64,000 nt of DNA from JANPJV01 sp031425695 (lineage in GTDB: Bacteria; Pseudomonadota; Gammaproteobacteria; Xanthomonadales; SZUA-5), in NCBI GenBank assembly GCA_031425695.1, contig JANPJV010000047.1, positions 4,945 through 68,944 on the forward strand, in the 5' to 3' direction. The notes beneath the pieces were generated by a model that was not told the origin of the DNA, searched no databases, and saw only the letters and a program-made list of their open reading frames with translations. The translations under genes and the position numbers were made by a program. Below, in pieces: positions 1-8,692 of this stretch; position 1 is the first letter of the stretch, and each line of letters opens with the position of its first letter.

Positions 1-493
1 CCCGCCGGCGCTGGAAGCGGCCTGCCACGCTCACGTGGAGCGCTTCGCGGCGCAGCCACCTGGCGCGCGGCAGGAGCCTGCCCATGCGAGCCTGTACTTT
101 CTCGAAGGCGAGCTGGCGCTTGCATGCGAGCGCAATCCCGGCAGCGCGAGCCTGCTGAAGAACTTGCTCAAATCGCTCGACGCCGCTGGCAACCTGCCGG
201 AGAGCGCCGACAGCGCAGTCCTGCGTGCCGATATCGTCGCCCAGGCACTGCGCCTCGCGGTCCTGCTGCGCGCCTGTGGCGAGCGCCGCGCACCGCCCGA
301 CGCCACGCTCGACCTGCTCGCCGAGAACCTGGTCGCGCGCGTCCGCCCGGATGGCTCGATCGCTTTCCGCGACGGCGAGACAGCGCCGCAGATCAACGTC
401 TGGTGCGCGATGTTCGCCGAGCAGGCGCTGGCCTGGTATGGCCAGTGGCGCGGCGTGCGCACGCTCAACGCCAACGCATGGGACATCGTTTGA
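1..493 (+). CDS. C-terminal end of an unrecognised protein (5' truncated)
   Basis: The reading frame is open from base 2 of the window, so the gene begins outside it; about 163 residues are visible before the TGA at 491-493. The fragment is helical and Ala/Leu-rich, with a Trp/Tyr-containing end (INVWCAMFAEQALAWYGQW) of the kind seen in alpha/alpha-toroid proteins such as six-hairpin glycosidase-like or cyclase-like domains found in polysaccharide loci. That comparison is only by eye. The next gene starts inside its last codons (16-bp overlap), so translation is probably coupled and the protein likely works with the downstream glycosyltransferase. No function can be assigned. Confidence 0.7.
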   Translation, partial: PPALEAACHAHVERFAAQPPGARQEPAHASLYFLEGELALACERNPGSASLLKNLLKSLDAAGNLPESADSAVLRADIVAQALRLAVLLRACGERRAPPDATLDLLAENLVARVRPDGSIAFRDGETAPQINVWCAMFAEQALAWYGQWRGVRTLNANAWDIV

Positions 494-2664
494 AACTCGG
501 CTGGGCCAGCAGCCTGCGCCAGCGCCTGCGCTTCACGCCGCTGCATCTTGCTTTGGTCGGTGCCGATTTCATTGCCCGTTGCTGGCCCGGCCGTTGGCAG
601 ACCCGTGCCAGCATCGCGTTCGCACCCGGTGTGTCGGTGTTGATTCCAGAGCGCGGCACGCCCGAGCTGCTGGCCGAAAGCCTGGAGTCGGCAGTGGCGG
701 CGCTGGCGCAGATCGATGAGCCCGGCGAAATCGTGGTTGTCGTCAACGGCGCGCCCGAAGCCGATTACGCCGGGCTGCGAACGCGCTTTCCCCAGGTGCG
801 CTGGCAGTTCCATGCGCAGGGCCTGGGCTACAACGGCGCGGTGGCTGCCGGCCTCTTGGCGGTCAGCCATGACTGGGTGTACCTGCTCAACAGCGACATG
901 CGCCTGGAGCCGGACGCGCTGGCGCAGCTGCTGCCGCTGCGTGCGGCGCATGTGTTCGCGGTGACCTCGCAGATTTTCTTCGTCGATGGCAAGCGCCGGC
1001 GCGAAGAGACTGGCTGGTCGGATTGCCGGGTGATCGGTGCCGGCGTGCAGATGTTCGAGCGCGAGCCCGAATCGACGCTCGCGCGCGGCAATCTCTATCC
1101 GGGCGGCGGTTCGTCGCTGTGCCAGAGCGCGCTGCTGCGTGCTTACGTGGCCGAAACCGAGAGCTATGCACCGTTCTATTACGAGGACGCCGACTGGGGC
1201 GCGCGGGCGTGGGCGGAGGGCCGCGAGGTGCTGTTCTGCCCGGCGAGCGTCGCCCACCACCATCACCGCGGCACGGTCGCCCGCTACTTCGACGCGGCCG
1301 AGGTCGAGCGCGTGATCGCGCGCAACGCACTGCAATTCGAGCTGCGCCATGGCTGGACCGAAATGGCCCCGGCACGCGCGATGGCGCACGTCTGCGACAA
1401 CGACTTCGCTACGCAGAAAGAGCTGTATGCGCCGGCGCTCGCCCGCGGCGTTTTCCACGAACGGCTGCGTTCGCGACGCGCGCTCGCGCGTGGATTCGAG
1501 TTCACCCGCACCGCGACGATGCGCTTCTACCCGCGGCCACAGGGCCCGCGCACCGACAAGCCACGGGTGTTGCTGGTGACGCCGTTTGCACTGTTCCCGC
1601 CCGCGCACGGCGGCGCCCGGCGCGTTGGCGAGATTACCCGCCGCCTGGCCGACGAGGTCGAGCTGATCCTGCTCTCCGACGAGCGCTCGCTATACTCGGG
1701 CGCGAGTGAGCCGGGCTTCGCGCCGTTTCGCAGCGTGCACCTGGTCGAGGGTCGCGGTGACCAGGCTGGCGAGGCCGCGCTGCCCTGGCCGCAGCGCCTG
1801 CGGCGGCATGCACACCCGACCCTGCGCAACGAGCTCGAGCGCCTGATCGCAATCCATGATCCCGACCTCATCCAGATCGAATTCATGGAGCTCGCGGCAC
1901 TGCGGCCGCGGCAGCGTGGCCGCGCGCGCGTCGTGCTGGCGCTCCACGACGTCTATCTCGACGGCGGCCGCGACGACGCCGTGCAACTGGCGGCGGTGAA
2001 GGATTTCGATGCGATCACCGTCTGTTCCAGCGAAGACGCGCAGCTGCTTGCACATCCGCGCAGCCAGCTGATCGCCAATGGCGCCAGCGACCGTCTCGAT
2101 GGCTACCGGCCCTCGCCGGCCCAGCCGCCGGAGCTGCTGTTCATGGGGCCATTCCGCTATGCGCCCAACTACACCGGCATCAAGGCCTTCCTGCGCGAGT
2201 GCTGGCCCACGATCCGCGGCGCCCACCCGCAGGCGCGCCTGTGCATTCTCGGCGGTCCCGAATCGGCGCCGCTGCGCCATGCCGAACCCTTGCTGCGCCT
2301 CCCCGGCGTCGAGCTGGTCGACCGTTTCGTCGACCCTGCGCCGTACCTCGCGCGCGCCACGCTGACCATCAATCCGCAGCAGGAAATTCGCGGCTCGGCG
2401 CTCAAGCTGATCGAGTCATTGCTGGCCGGCCGCATCTGCGTCAGCACCCGCGATGGCGCGCGCGGCTTCACCGACACCGGCCTCGCCGGCCTGCTCGTCG
2501 TCGACCAGGTCGCCGCGATGAGCACGCCGATCATCGAGCTCCTTGGCGACGCTCCACGCCGACATGCGATCGAGCTGCCCGACCGCGGCCAGGTCGCCCG
2601 CTGGACCTGGGACGGCATCGCCCAGGCGCAGCTCGCGCTGTATCGGCAGTTGCTGGGGAGCTAA
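478..2664 (+). CDS. two-domain glycosyltransferase (GT2 + GT4-like)
   Basis: A 728-residue protein with two glycosyltransferase modules. Residues about 50-300 look like a GT-A family 2 domain: a VSVLIPERG strand, the metal-binding region LLNSDMRLEPD near residue 136, and an acidic YYEDADWG segment. Residues about 360-728 look like a GT-B family 4 enzyme: the N-terminal PRVLLVTPFALFPPAHGG, the hinge-like LLFMGPFRYAPNYTG near 555, and a C-terminal sugar-nucleotide region with LKLIESLLAG. The ATG at 478 is preferred because it overlaps the upstream stop and the GT2 fold begins soon after; an earlier in-frame ATG (124) would overlap the upstream gene almost completely. Probably adds two sugars in surface polysaccharide or glycan assembly in the cytoplasm. 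Substrates are unknown. Confidence 0.88.
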   Translation: MGHRLKLGWASSLRQRLRFTPLHLALVGADFIARCWPGRWQTRASIAFAPGVSVLIPERGTPELLAESLESAVAALAQIDEPGEIVVVVNGAPEADYAGLRTRFPQVRWQFHAQGLGYNGAVAAGLLAVSHDWVYLLNSDMRLEPDALAQLLPLRAAHVFAVTSQIFFVDGKRRREETGWSDCRVIGAGVQMFEREPESTLARGNLYPGGGSSLCQSALLRAYVAETESYAPFYYEDADWGARAWAEGREVLFCPASVAHHHHRGTVARYFDAAEVERVIARNALQFELRHGWTEMAPARAMAHVCDNDFATQKELYAPALARGVFHERLRSRRALARGFEFTRTATMRFYPRPQGPRTDKPRVLLVTPFALFPPAHGGARRVGEITRRLADEVELILLSDERSLYSGASEPGFAPFRSVHLVEGRGDQAGEAALPWPQRLRRHAHPTLRNELERLIAIHDPDLIQIEFMELAALRPRQRGRARVVLALHDVYLDGGRDDAVQLAAVKDFDAITVCSSEDAQLLAHPRSQLIANGASDRLDGYRPSPAQPPELLFMGPFRYAPNYTGIKAFLRECWPTIRGAHPQARLCILGGPESAPLRHAEPLLRLPGVELVDRFVDPAPYLARATLTINPQQEIRGSALKLIESLLAGRICVSTRDGARGFTDTGLAGLLVVDQVAAMSTPIIELLGDAPRRHAIELPDRGQVARWTWDGIAQAQLALYRQLLGS

Positions 2665-2718
2665 GATGCGAACGACTCTTCAACTCGTTGATTTAGCTCG
2701 AGCACCGCAGACCTATTA

Positions 2719-2819
2719 TTTGACGCAAATGAACGCAAAGGGGAAAGGCAAGGTACGCAAAAGGAGCTTATTGGCCCTTTTTGCGTCTCTTTGCTCCCTT
2801 GGCGTTCCTTTGCGTCAAG
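2719..2819. repeat. imperfect inverted repeat of GACGCAAA-type
   Basis: The left arm begins TTGACGCAAATGAACGCAAA near 2719 and the right arm ends CCTTTGCGTCAA near 2818; arms of about 43 bases pair imperfectly around a short centre. It fills the gap between the glycosyltransferase and the methyltransferase. No coding role is seen. Confidence 0.7.
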
Positions 2820-2841
2820 GCTTTCCACAGCTGAGGTGACA

Positions 2842-3609
2842 ATGGTTCAGCCCCGGGAGCCCGCAGTGTGGTCCTATGACCTGATCGCCGATTTTTATGC
2901 GACCGACATGGGCCAGTCGATGCCCTTCGATGACGCCGCTTTCTACCTCGAGCTCGCGCGCCAGCAGCCCGGGCCGGTGTTCGAGCTCGGCTGTGGCAGC
3001 GGGCGGATCCTGATCGAACTGCTCGCGGCCGGCATCGACATCGCGGGCGGCGACCGCTCGTTGCCGATGCTGCAGCGCTTGCGCACCGACGCCGGGCTGC
3101 GCAAGCTCACGCCTCGCGTGGCGCTGATGGATCTGCGTGCGCTGGCCTTGCGCGGCCGCTTTCGCCTGATCCTCGCACCGTATTCGCTGCTCACCTACCT
3201 CACCAACCCAGCGGAAGTGGACCGCTTCATCGCCCAGGCGCGCGGGCTGCTCACGCTTGACGGAATGCTCGTGCTCGACGCCTTCGTCCCGCGCGACGTC
3301 AGCCCGTTCGACGACTTCCGCGACGACTACTCACGCGCGTTCGGGAGTGGGCGGCTGGTACGCGCCAAGCGCATCGCCCGGCTCGCCGATGGCTGCAACC
3401 GGATCGAACGCCGCTATCGGGAACACGACGCGACCGGCGCCTTGCTGCGCGAAGTGCACACCGACGAAACCATCCGCCCATACACCCGGGCAGACATTCT
3501 TGAAGTGATCGCTCGCCACGAATTGCGCGCCCATTCCGAACACTTCGATTACGGCAACGGCCACAGTGAAAACGCGCGTTTCTACACGTTGAGCGCGACG
3601 CTCCCCTAG
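2842..3609 (+). CDS. class I SAM-dependent methyltransferase
   Basis: A 255-residue cytoplasmic protein with the Rossmann motif I of SAM-dependent methyltransferases (VFELGCGSGRI, residues 46-56), an acidic end to strand 2 (GGDRS), and a motif IV-like LILAPYSLLTYL segment. The ATG at 2842 follows a GAGGTGA ribosome site and starts just before the predicted fold; the longer frame from 2791 would run through the inverted repeat. The acceptor substrate cannot be read from the sequence. Position next to a glycosyltransferase allows a role in glycan or lipid modification, but this is only contextual. Confidence 0.85.
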   Translation: MVQPREPAVWSYDLIADFYATDMGQSMPFDDAAFYLELARQQPGPVFELGCGSGRILIELLAAGIDIAGGDRSLPMLQRLRTDAGLRKLTPRVALMDLRALALRGRFRLILAPYSLLTYLTNPAEVDRFIAQARGLLTLDGMLVLDAFVPRDVSPFDDFRDDYSRAFGSGRLVRAKRIARLADGCNRIERRYREHDATGALLREVHTDETIRPYTRADILEVIARHELRAHSEHFDYGNGHSENARFYTLSATLP

Positions 3610-3744
3610 CCGGCCAGAGCGGCTTGCCTGAACGGCGATTCAGCTTGCCGGGCACGCGCTTGATCGACTTTTTCCCTCGGCTGCGAGATGTCCAGTGCAG
3701 CAGCGGCCAATCGGCCGTTGCCACCCGCCAGGAGTTCTCGAGAA

Positions 3745-4203
3745 ATGCGTGCCGTTCTGTTGTCGATTCTGTTGCTCTGCTGCAATGTCGCCGTCGCCAA
3801 GGATGTTCCCATCACGCCGCTGTGGTCCGGGAGCTGGGCGGTCGAAAACAACGTGCATCGCTGCAGTGTGCGCATCAAGTCCGCCGCACCCGCGCCCCTC
3901 CAGACCACGGTCATGATCTCGCTGGATCTGTCGTGTGCGTTCGGCGCGACCGCGGTCACGGCCAATCACACCTTTCCCAACGCCAGCGGTGAAATCATCC
4001 CGCTCAAGCACGTCGGATCGGACTTCGGCGCGCCGGCAGCGGCTCCCGCCGACTGGGGCACGCTCACTGCGTTTGCGGTCTGCGACTGGCGCGGCCCGGC
4101 GTTGTATGCCTCCATCGAACGGCATTCGCCGGCGCACGCCGAGTGGGCCGTCTTCCGCCCGCTGTCGCTCGACTTCGTCAGCGCCAGCAAGCTCTGCATG
4201 TAG
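3745..4203 (+). CDS. small secreted protein, unknown function
   Basis: A 152-residue protein with a clear signal peptide (MRAVLLSILLLCCNVAVAKD, cleavage likely after AVA). The mature part has Cys residues in CSV, LSCAFG and AVCDW contexts, suggesting disulfides in the periplasm. The start at 3745 has GGAG ten to fourteen bases upstream and begins the hydrophobic leader. It ends 14 bases before the stop of the convergent membrane protein gene. No family is recognised. Confidence 0.72.
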   Translation: MRAVLLSILLLCCNVAVAKDVPITPLWSGSWAVENNVHRCSVRIKSAAPAPLQTTVMISLDLSCAFGATAVTANHTFPNASGEIIPLKHVGSDFGAPAAAPADWGTLTAFAVCDWRGPALYASIERHSPAHAEWAVFRPLSLDFVSASKLCM

Positions 4204-4217
4204 GTCCAGGCTGCCGG

Positions 4218-4931
4218 CTAGGTGGCTTCGCCGATGGGCGTGGACACGGCAGCTGCCTTGGGTCCACGCCGCCACGGCGAACGCAGCGGTTGGCGGGCGA
4301 CCTGGATGCGGATGACCCAGTAGAGCAGCGTGAGCGTCACCAGCAATGGCGGAAGCATCAGCACGCCGGTCGCGCGGATGGCCTGCGGCAATTCATCCGC
4401 CTGCCCGAAGAAAAACGACAGCGTCGCGATCCACATTGCATAGCCGATGCGCCACAGGTGGCGCGCCAGCCGATGCTTGCCTTCGATGTGTCCGGCCACC
4501 AGCAGGCGCACATCGAGCAGGCCGGCCAGCAGGCCGATGAAAGCGAACATGAAGAACGCTCCAGCCGGAATGCTGTCGATGGCACCGTTCGGACGCGCCT
4601 GGGCCATGAAGGCGAGCAGCAACGCGAAGCCGCCGACGCCAAGCGCGATCGTCATCAGCCCGACCAGCCAGGTGCGCGCCTGCGCGACCGTGCGCTTGAC
4701 CGCGAGCACGCCGGTCAGCACGAGGTAGAACGTAAGCGTGCCGGCCACCATGTTGCCAAGGTTCGGCCGCAGCCAGGTCGCGGCAATCACTGCGCTCAGC
4801 GTCATCACCACCATCGATGCGGCGAACAGCATTCCGCTGCGCCGGTGCACGCGCCCACCTTTTGCGACGCTGAGGGCGAGTGCGCCCGCGAGCAGGGCGA
4901 GCACGCCGGCCGCGACATGGATCCACAACAT
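4218..4931 (-). CDS. multi-pass membrane protein, DUF2306-like
   Basis: A 237-residue protein with about seven hydrophobic helices, starting WIHVAAGVLALLAGALAL and containing a short basic loop KGGRVHRRSG after the first helix. This pattern (His in the first helix, HRRxG after it) matches DUF2306-type inner membrane proteins of unknown role. The C-terminus is a basic cytoplasmic tail. It is monocistronic and convergent with the secreted protein gene at 3745. Family assignment is by pattern only. Confidence 0.72.
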   Translation of the reverse strand: MLWIHVAAGVLALLAGALALSVAKGGRVHRRSGMLFAASMVVMTLSAVIAATWLRPNLGNMVAGTLTFYLVLTGVLAVKRTVAQARTWLVGLMTIALGVGGFALLLAFMAQARPNGAIDSIPAGAFFMFAFIGLLAGLLDVRLLVAGHIEGKHRLARHLWRIGYAMWIATLSFFFGQADELPQAIRATGVLMLPPLLVTLTLLYWVIRIQVARQPLRSPWRRGPKAAAVSTPIGEAT

Positions 4932-5066
4932 TTCGATTCTCCCGGCGCGGCTTTCGGTGCGCTGTGGGCGCTACTTTGCTGGGCGCCGGCCAGGACCGAC
5001 ATCGGCTTGCGACGAAGCGCGGAGAGCTGGGCGTGAACCGCGGGAAGGCGTGATGGGACGCTCTTA

Positions 5067-5208
5067 CGCAGGTCAGGTTGCGTCCGCGGAGGTTGGCTGG
5101 TCTCGAGGTAACGATCGGGCGCCACCTGACACTTGGTCGCATCGTCAGGTAGCGCCCGAGTACCCTCACCGCCATCCCCATTTGCGGGCGGGCGCAACCT
5201 GACCTACA
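5067..5208. repeat. family A palindromic element (subtype A2)
   Basis: The element begins CGCAGGTCAGGTTGCG and ends CGCAACCTGACCTAC, with internal GGGCGC blocks. It lies directly before the histidine kinase gene. The same ends occur at 7438, 29497, 41399 and 52288, and in the tandem array from 63583. Confidence 0.75.
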
Positions 5209-5339
5209 AGAGCGCGTGCGCCGCACTCGTCACCGCTCAGCTCCACTCGCGCCCGGCTCGCCACGCTTCATCGCCTTGTGCTTCCCAGCAGGCGCGCGAC
5301 CCGGCAGGCTGCAGGCCTCCGATCCCGACAGCTCCATTG

Positions 5340-6443
5340 ATGCCGACCGCGCCGCCACCACCCAGCAGCTTTCCGCCGATGTTCGGCTGGAAGCGCGTGC
5401 GCGTGGTGCTGATCGCCTGTGTCTCCATCAGCGTGGTGTCCTGGCTGCATGCCGGCGCCTTGCTGCCAAGCCTGCTGCGCCTGGGCATGGTCGGGGCGCT
5501 GGAGCTCGCCGTGTTCGGCCTCCTGGAACGCTGGCCGGCGCGCTTGCCAGCATGGATGGCGCGCTGGGCGCTGCAGGTGGTCGCGGTCGCGGTGGTCATT
5601 CCGTTCGCGCTCGCCTTGGCCTACTGGCTGACCAGCTTCGGTGACACGCAGGCGTGGTTCCATGATCCCGCGCGCATGAAGCGGTACGCACTGCAATGCG
5701 TGCTCGGCCTGCTCTCGGCGCCGTGGATCGCGATCTCGGCACTGCTGCGCCAGATCAAGGACGAGGCACGCAACCAGGCGCTCGCCTTCGAGCTCGAGCG
5801 CAGTGAATTCGAACGCCAGGTCGTCGACGCGCGGCTGCGCCTGCTGCAGGCGCAGGTCGAGCCGCATTTCCTGTTCAACACGCTCGCCAATGTGCGCGAG
5901 CTGGTCGACTCCGGCTCGGCGCAGGCGTCGCGCATGCTGGGCAGCCTGATCAGCTACCTGCGCGCAGCGGTGCCAAGACTGCAGGAGCAGAGCAACACGC
6001 TCGAGCAGGAGTTCGAGCTGGTGCGTGCCTACCTCGAGGTCATGCAGATGCGCATGGAAGACCGCCTCGAGTTCACCCTCACGTGCGTGCCTGAAGCGGC
6101 GCACCTGCGCTGTCCGCCGATGATGGTGTTGGCGCTGGTCGAAAATGCCGTGCGCCATGGCATCGATCCCAGCGTGCAGGGCGGCGGGATTGCGGTGCGC
6201 GCGACCGTGCGCAGCTCCGTCTGTCGCGTCGAGGTGGCCGACTCCGGCGTCGGCCTGCGGCATGCAAACGACGGGCTCGGCACCGGCCTGCCGAGCCTGC
6301 GCGAACGCTTGGCGCTGAGCTTCGGCGAACACGCGCGCCTGGAGGTGAAAGCACGCGAGCCGCGTGGCGTAATTGCCACGATCGAGTTTCCAACCTCGTC
6401 AAGAGCGTCTGCGCACAGCGCAGACCCACCAAAGGCGCACTAG
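5340..6443 (+). CDS. LytS-type sensor histidine kinase
   Basis: A 367-residue membrane histidine kinase of the His_kinase (PF06580)/LytS class. Residues about 15-140 hold four hydrophobic segments. The phosphoacceptor is in AQVEPHFLFNTLANV (His176), followed by the N box LVENAVRHGI and the G box DSGVGL of the ATPase domain. It should phosphorylate the LytTR regulator encoded 200 bases downstream. Two in-frame ATGs (5340, 5379) are possible; 5340 is chosen, with weak ribosome site evidence. The last residues (about ASAHSADPPKAH) and the stop codon are encoded by a family B repeat, so the native C-terminus has apparently been replaced. Confidence 0.88.
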   Translation: MPTAPPPPSSFPPMFGWKRVRVVLIACVSISVVSWLHAGALLPSLLRLGMVGALELAVFGLLERWPARLPAWMARWALQVVAVAVVIPFALALAYWLTSFGDTQAWFHDPARMKRYALQCVLGLLSAPWIAISALLRQIKDEARNQALAFELERSEFERQVVDARLRLLQAQVEPHFLFNTLANVRELVDSGSAQASRMLGSLISYLRAAVPRLQEQSNTLEQEFELVRAYLEVMQMRMEDRLEFTLTCVPEAAHLRCPPMMVLALVENAVRHGIDPSVQGGGIAVRATVRSSVCRVEVADSGVGLRHANDGLGTGLPSLRERLALSFGEHARLEVKAREPRGVIATIEFPTSSRASAHSADPPKAH

Positions 6444-6513
6444 CCTTGGGGCGCCATGAACCCACTTTTTGCTGGTGGTGGGTCTGCGCTGCGCGCGGAC
6501 GCTTCACCCAGCT
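6401..6513. repeat. family B inverted repeat, copy 1
   Basis: The left arm AGCGTCTGCGCACAGCGCAG continues into ACCCACC (6403-6430); the right arm runs GGTGGGTCTGCGCTGC then GCGCGGACGC (6475-6502). The left arm encodes the end of the histidine kinase. A decayed third arm lies near 6589-6616. Confidence 0.8.
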
Positions 6514-6642
6514 CCCTCGGAAGCGTCCAGCCCTCGGCCGAGCCTCGGGCGTTCGACGGCGCAGGACGCTGCGCATCCCAGCGGCGCCGTCTTACCCACG
6601 CACAGCGCAGAATCGCCAGAGGCGCGGTAATGTGGGGGCGAC

Positions 6643-7419
6643 ATGAGCCCGACCGCCTTGATTGCCGACGACGAGCCGCTGCTGCTGCGCTCACTGGCAC
6701 GCATGCTCGGCGAGGCATGGCCCGCGCTCAAGGTGGTCGCGCAGGCCCGGCATGGACGCGAAGCCGTCGATCTCTTCGAAGCCCTGCGACCGGACATCTG
6801 CTTTCTCGATGTGCACATGCCCGGCATGTCCGGCGTGGAGGCGGCGGCATTGATCGGGCGGCGCGTGCATCTGGTGTTCGTCACCGCCTATCACCAGTAC
6901 GCAGTGCAGGCGTTCGAGCATGGTGCGCTCGACTACCTGGTCAAGCCGGTCGAGCCGGCGCGTCTCGCCGACACCGTCGCCCGCCTGCAGCAGCGCCTCG
7001 CCGGCGCCCATGCATTCCCGCAGACCGATGCGCTGCTCGACGAGCTGGCCGCGCGCCTCGAGAAAAAGGTGGCTCCGCCCGGCTTGCGCTGGTTGCGCGC
7101 TTCGGTCGGCCAGAGCGTGCGCCTGGTGGCGGTCGACGAGATCGACTATCTGCGCTCGGAAGACAAGTACACCTCCATTGCCTGGCGCGACGACCGTGGC
7201 AAGCTGGGCGAGTCGGTGATCCGCACGCCGCTCAAGGAGCTTGCCGCGCAGCTCGATCCGAATCAGTTCGTGCAGGTGCACCGTTCGGTCGTCGTCAACC
7301 TGCGTGCAATCGACCACGTCCTGCGCCAGGACAACGACACCGCCGAGATCCATCTGCGCGGCCGCCCCGAACGACTTCCCGTGAGCCGCAGTTACCTGCA
7401 TCTGTTCCGGCAGATGTAA
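6643..7419 (+). CDS. LytTR-family response regulator
   Basis: A 258-residue two-component regulator. The receiver domain (residues 1-120) has the acidic pair D9/D10, phosphoacceptor D56 in FLDVHMPG, T81 and K101. The LytTR DNA-binding domain covers about 145-255 (VDEIDYLRSEDKYTSI, FVQVHRSVVVNL). Its partner is the LytS-type kinase encoded just upstream; a family B repeat separates the two genes. LytTR regulators bind paired short direct repeats, but the targets here are not evident. Start ATG 6643; no strong Shine-Dalgarno, the upstream bases being GGGGGCGAC. Confidence 0.93.
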   Translation: MSPTALIADDEPLLLRSLARMLGEAWPALKVVAQARHGREAVDLFEALRPDICFLDVHMPGMSGVEAAALIGRRVHLVFVTAYHQYAVQAFEHGALDYLVKPVEPARLADTVARLQQRLAGAHAFPQTDALLDELAARLEKKVAPPGLRWLRASVGQSVRLVAVDEIDYLRSEDKYTSIAWRDDRGKLGESVIRTPLKELAAQLDPNQFVQVHRSVVVNLRAIDHVLRQDNDTAEIHLRGRPERLPVSRSYLHLFRQM

Positions 7420-7437
7420 CGATGGCTTCTTTGCTCA

Positions 7438-7524
7438 CGTAGGCGTGTTGCCCGCGCAAGCGGGCTACTTGACGGTTCGCAAGGTCCGTCATGTAGTCCG
7501 CTTGCGCGGACGACATGACCTACA
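7438..7524. repeat. family A palindromic element (subtype A1)
   Basis: It runs from CGTAGGCGTGTTGCCCGCGC to GACATGACCTAC. Each half also folds on itself (GCCCGC-GCAA-GCGGGC). It lies between the convergent response regulator and HutD genes, where it could serve as a bidirectional terminator or processing site. Confidence 0.78.
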
Positions 7525-7552
7525 TCAAATCCCCTAGGACGGCGCGCGAAAC

Positions 7553-8134
7553 TCATTCCATGCCGCTGGCGTCGAGCTCCATCCACAGCGCGCTGGCCGC
7601 CTCGACCTCGACTTGGCTCCCGGCCCCGATGCGGCGCCAGCCGAGCGTTGCGCGTGGCAGCTCGATCGCCACCCCGTCGACGCTGACTATCGCGCTATCG
7701 GCCGGGCTGAACAGCGCCACGATGCTGGCGCGCTCCAGCAGCGTGCGCGAGCGGCCGCTCAGGCGCCGCATGTGGCTCGGACGCGGCGCGTCGGCTGGGC
7801 TTTTCACCATCAGGTTGAGATCACGCACGGCCCCGCGGATGAGCGCGCACTCGACCGCGTCGGTGCCACCAAACTCCACTGGCTCAGCGCCTGTCGTCAG
7901 CTCGAGCGTGCGCTCGGAGAAGCTCAGCCGCACACCCACCCCGCGCAGGATGGCGAGCCAGCGGCGCACCCCCTCGAAGTGCGAAAACGGGCCATTGCTC
8001 GCCACCTCCGCGACCGAGATCCGCCATACCCATGCACTCGCGTCCGGCCAGGCAATCAGCTCGCGGGTGACGCCGCCGCCGTTTTTCCAGGGTGTCGGTG
8101 GAATGTCGATGAGCGGGATCAGGCGCCAGGTCAT
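7553..8134 (-). CDS. HutD/Ves family protein
   Basis: A 193-residue cytoplasmic protein of the HutD/Ves cupin-like family (PF05962). Diagnostic features are the N-terminal PTPWKNGGGVTRELI and WRISVAEVASNGPFS, then FEGVRRWLAIL. HutD proteins are linked to histidine utilisation operons in pseudomonads and Ves to cold response in E. coli; the biochemical role is unsettled. No hut genes are nearby, so this copy is probably free-standing. The N-terminal ATG at 8132-8134 gives the expected family length. Confidence 0.85.
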   Translation of the reverse strand: MTWRLIPLIDIPPTPWKNGGGVTRELIAWPDASAWVWRISVAEVASNGPFSHFEGVRRWLAILRGVGVRLSFSERTLELTTGAEPVEFGGTDAVECALIRGAVRDLNLMVKSPADAPRPSHMRRLSGRSRTLLERASIVALFSPADSAIVSVDGVAIELPRATLGWRRIGAGSQVEVEAASALWMELDASGME

Positions 8135-8219
8135 GGGTTGCGTCCGGAAGTCGCGTGGCAGTGCGTAGTGTCACGCAATCGCGCTCGCGATCGCGAGCCC
8201 GCAGGGCGAACCCGACTAT

Positions 8220-8237
8220 GTGCGCCTGCGCACCGAC
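8220..8237 (+). promoter_or_regulatory. shared palindromic motif upstream of CsbD gene
   Basis: GTGCGCCTGCGCACCGAC, 76 bases before the CsbD start. Near-identical sites precede the DUF3096, DUF883 and DUF3011 genes (52024, 53371, 56718). Probably an operator or activator site of a stress regulon; the protein is unknown. Confidence 0.5.
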
Positions 8238-8313
8238 ATGCGCGTGCAACGCGGACGATCGTGCAGGCGTTGCCGGGCACTTAGCTCCGACACACTACCC
8301 AAGGAGAGCACGC

Positions 8314-8487
8314 ATGAACAAAGATCAGGTCGAAGGCCGCGTCGAGCAGGTCAAGGGCAAGGCCAAGGAACTGGCTGGCAAGGTCGTCAGCCCGGCCATG
8401 GAGGCCGAAGGCAAGGTCCAGAACAAGAAGGGCAAGGTGCAGGCCGCGTACGGCGACGTCAAGGAAGACATCAAAGACGCGCTCTGA
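8314..8487 (+). CDS. CsbD family stress protein
   Basis: A 57-residue hydrophilic, Lys/Glu-rich protein with the typical CsbD opening MNKDQVEGRVEQVKGKAKE and a repeated Gly-Lys-Val pattern. CsbD proteins are small, abundant general-stress proteins with no known enzymatic role. The ATG at 8314 has an AGGAGA ribosome site nine bases upstream and the exact family N-terminus. The upstream palindromic motif at 8220 suggests co-regulation with other small envelope stress genes in this window. Family call is secure; function is not. Confidence 0.93.
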   Translation: MNKDQVEGRVEQVKGKAKELAGKVVSPAMEAEGKVQNKKGKVQAAYGDVKEDIKDAL

Positions 8488-8692
8488 AATCAGCTGCAGC
8501 GCGTGCCGGCGACGGGCTGGGGCCATGCCTCCGCCCGTCGCTCGTTGCGATGCGGTTGTTCCAGTTTCCATGCGCCTGGCTGAACGCCGCGCCGATTTCT
8601 ACCGCGTCTCCACCTGCTACGGTGGAGGCTATTGTCGAGCTTGAACACGGCTAGCTGCCGACCGACCACTGACTCACCCAAGGAGATCCTCG

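Noticed and set aside
3075..3090. Copy of the stress motif GCGCTTGCGCACCGAC
   Set aside because: It lies within the methyltransferase coding region and is explained by codons for LRTD; noted as background.
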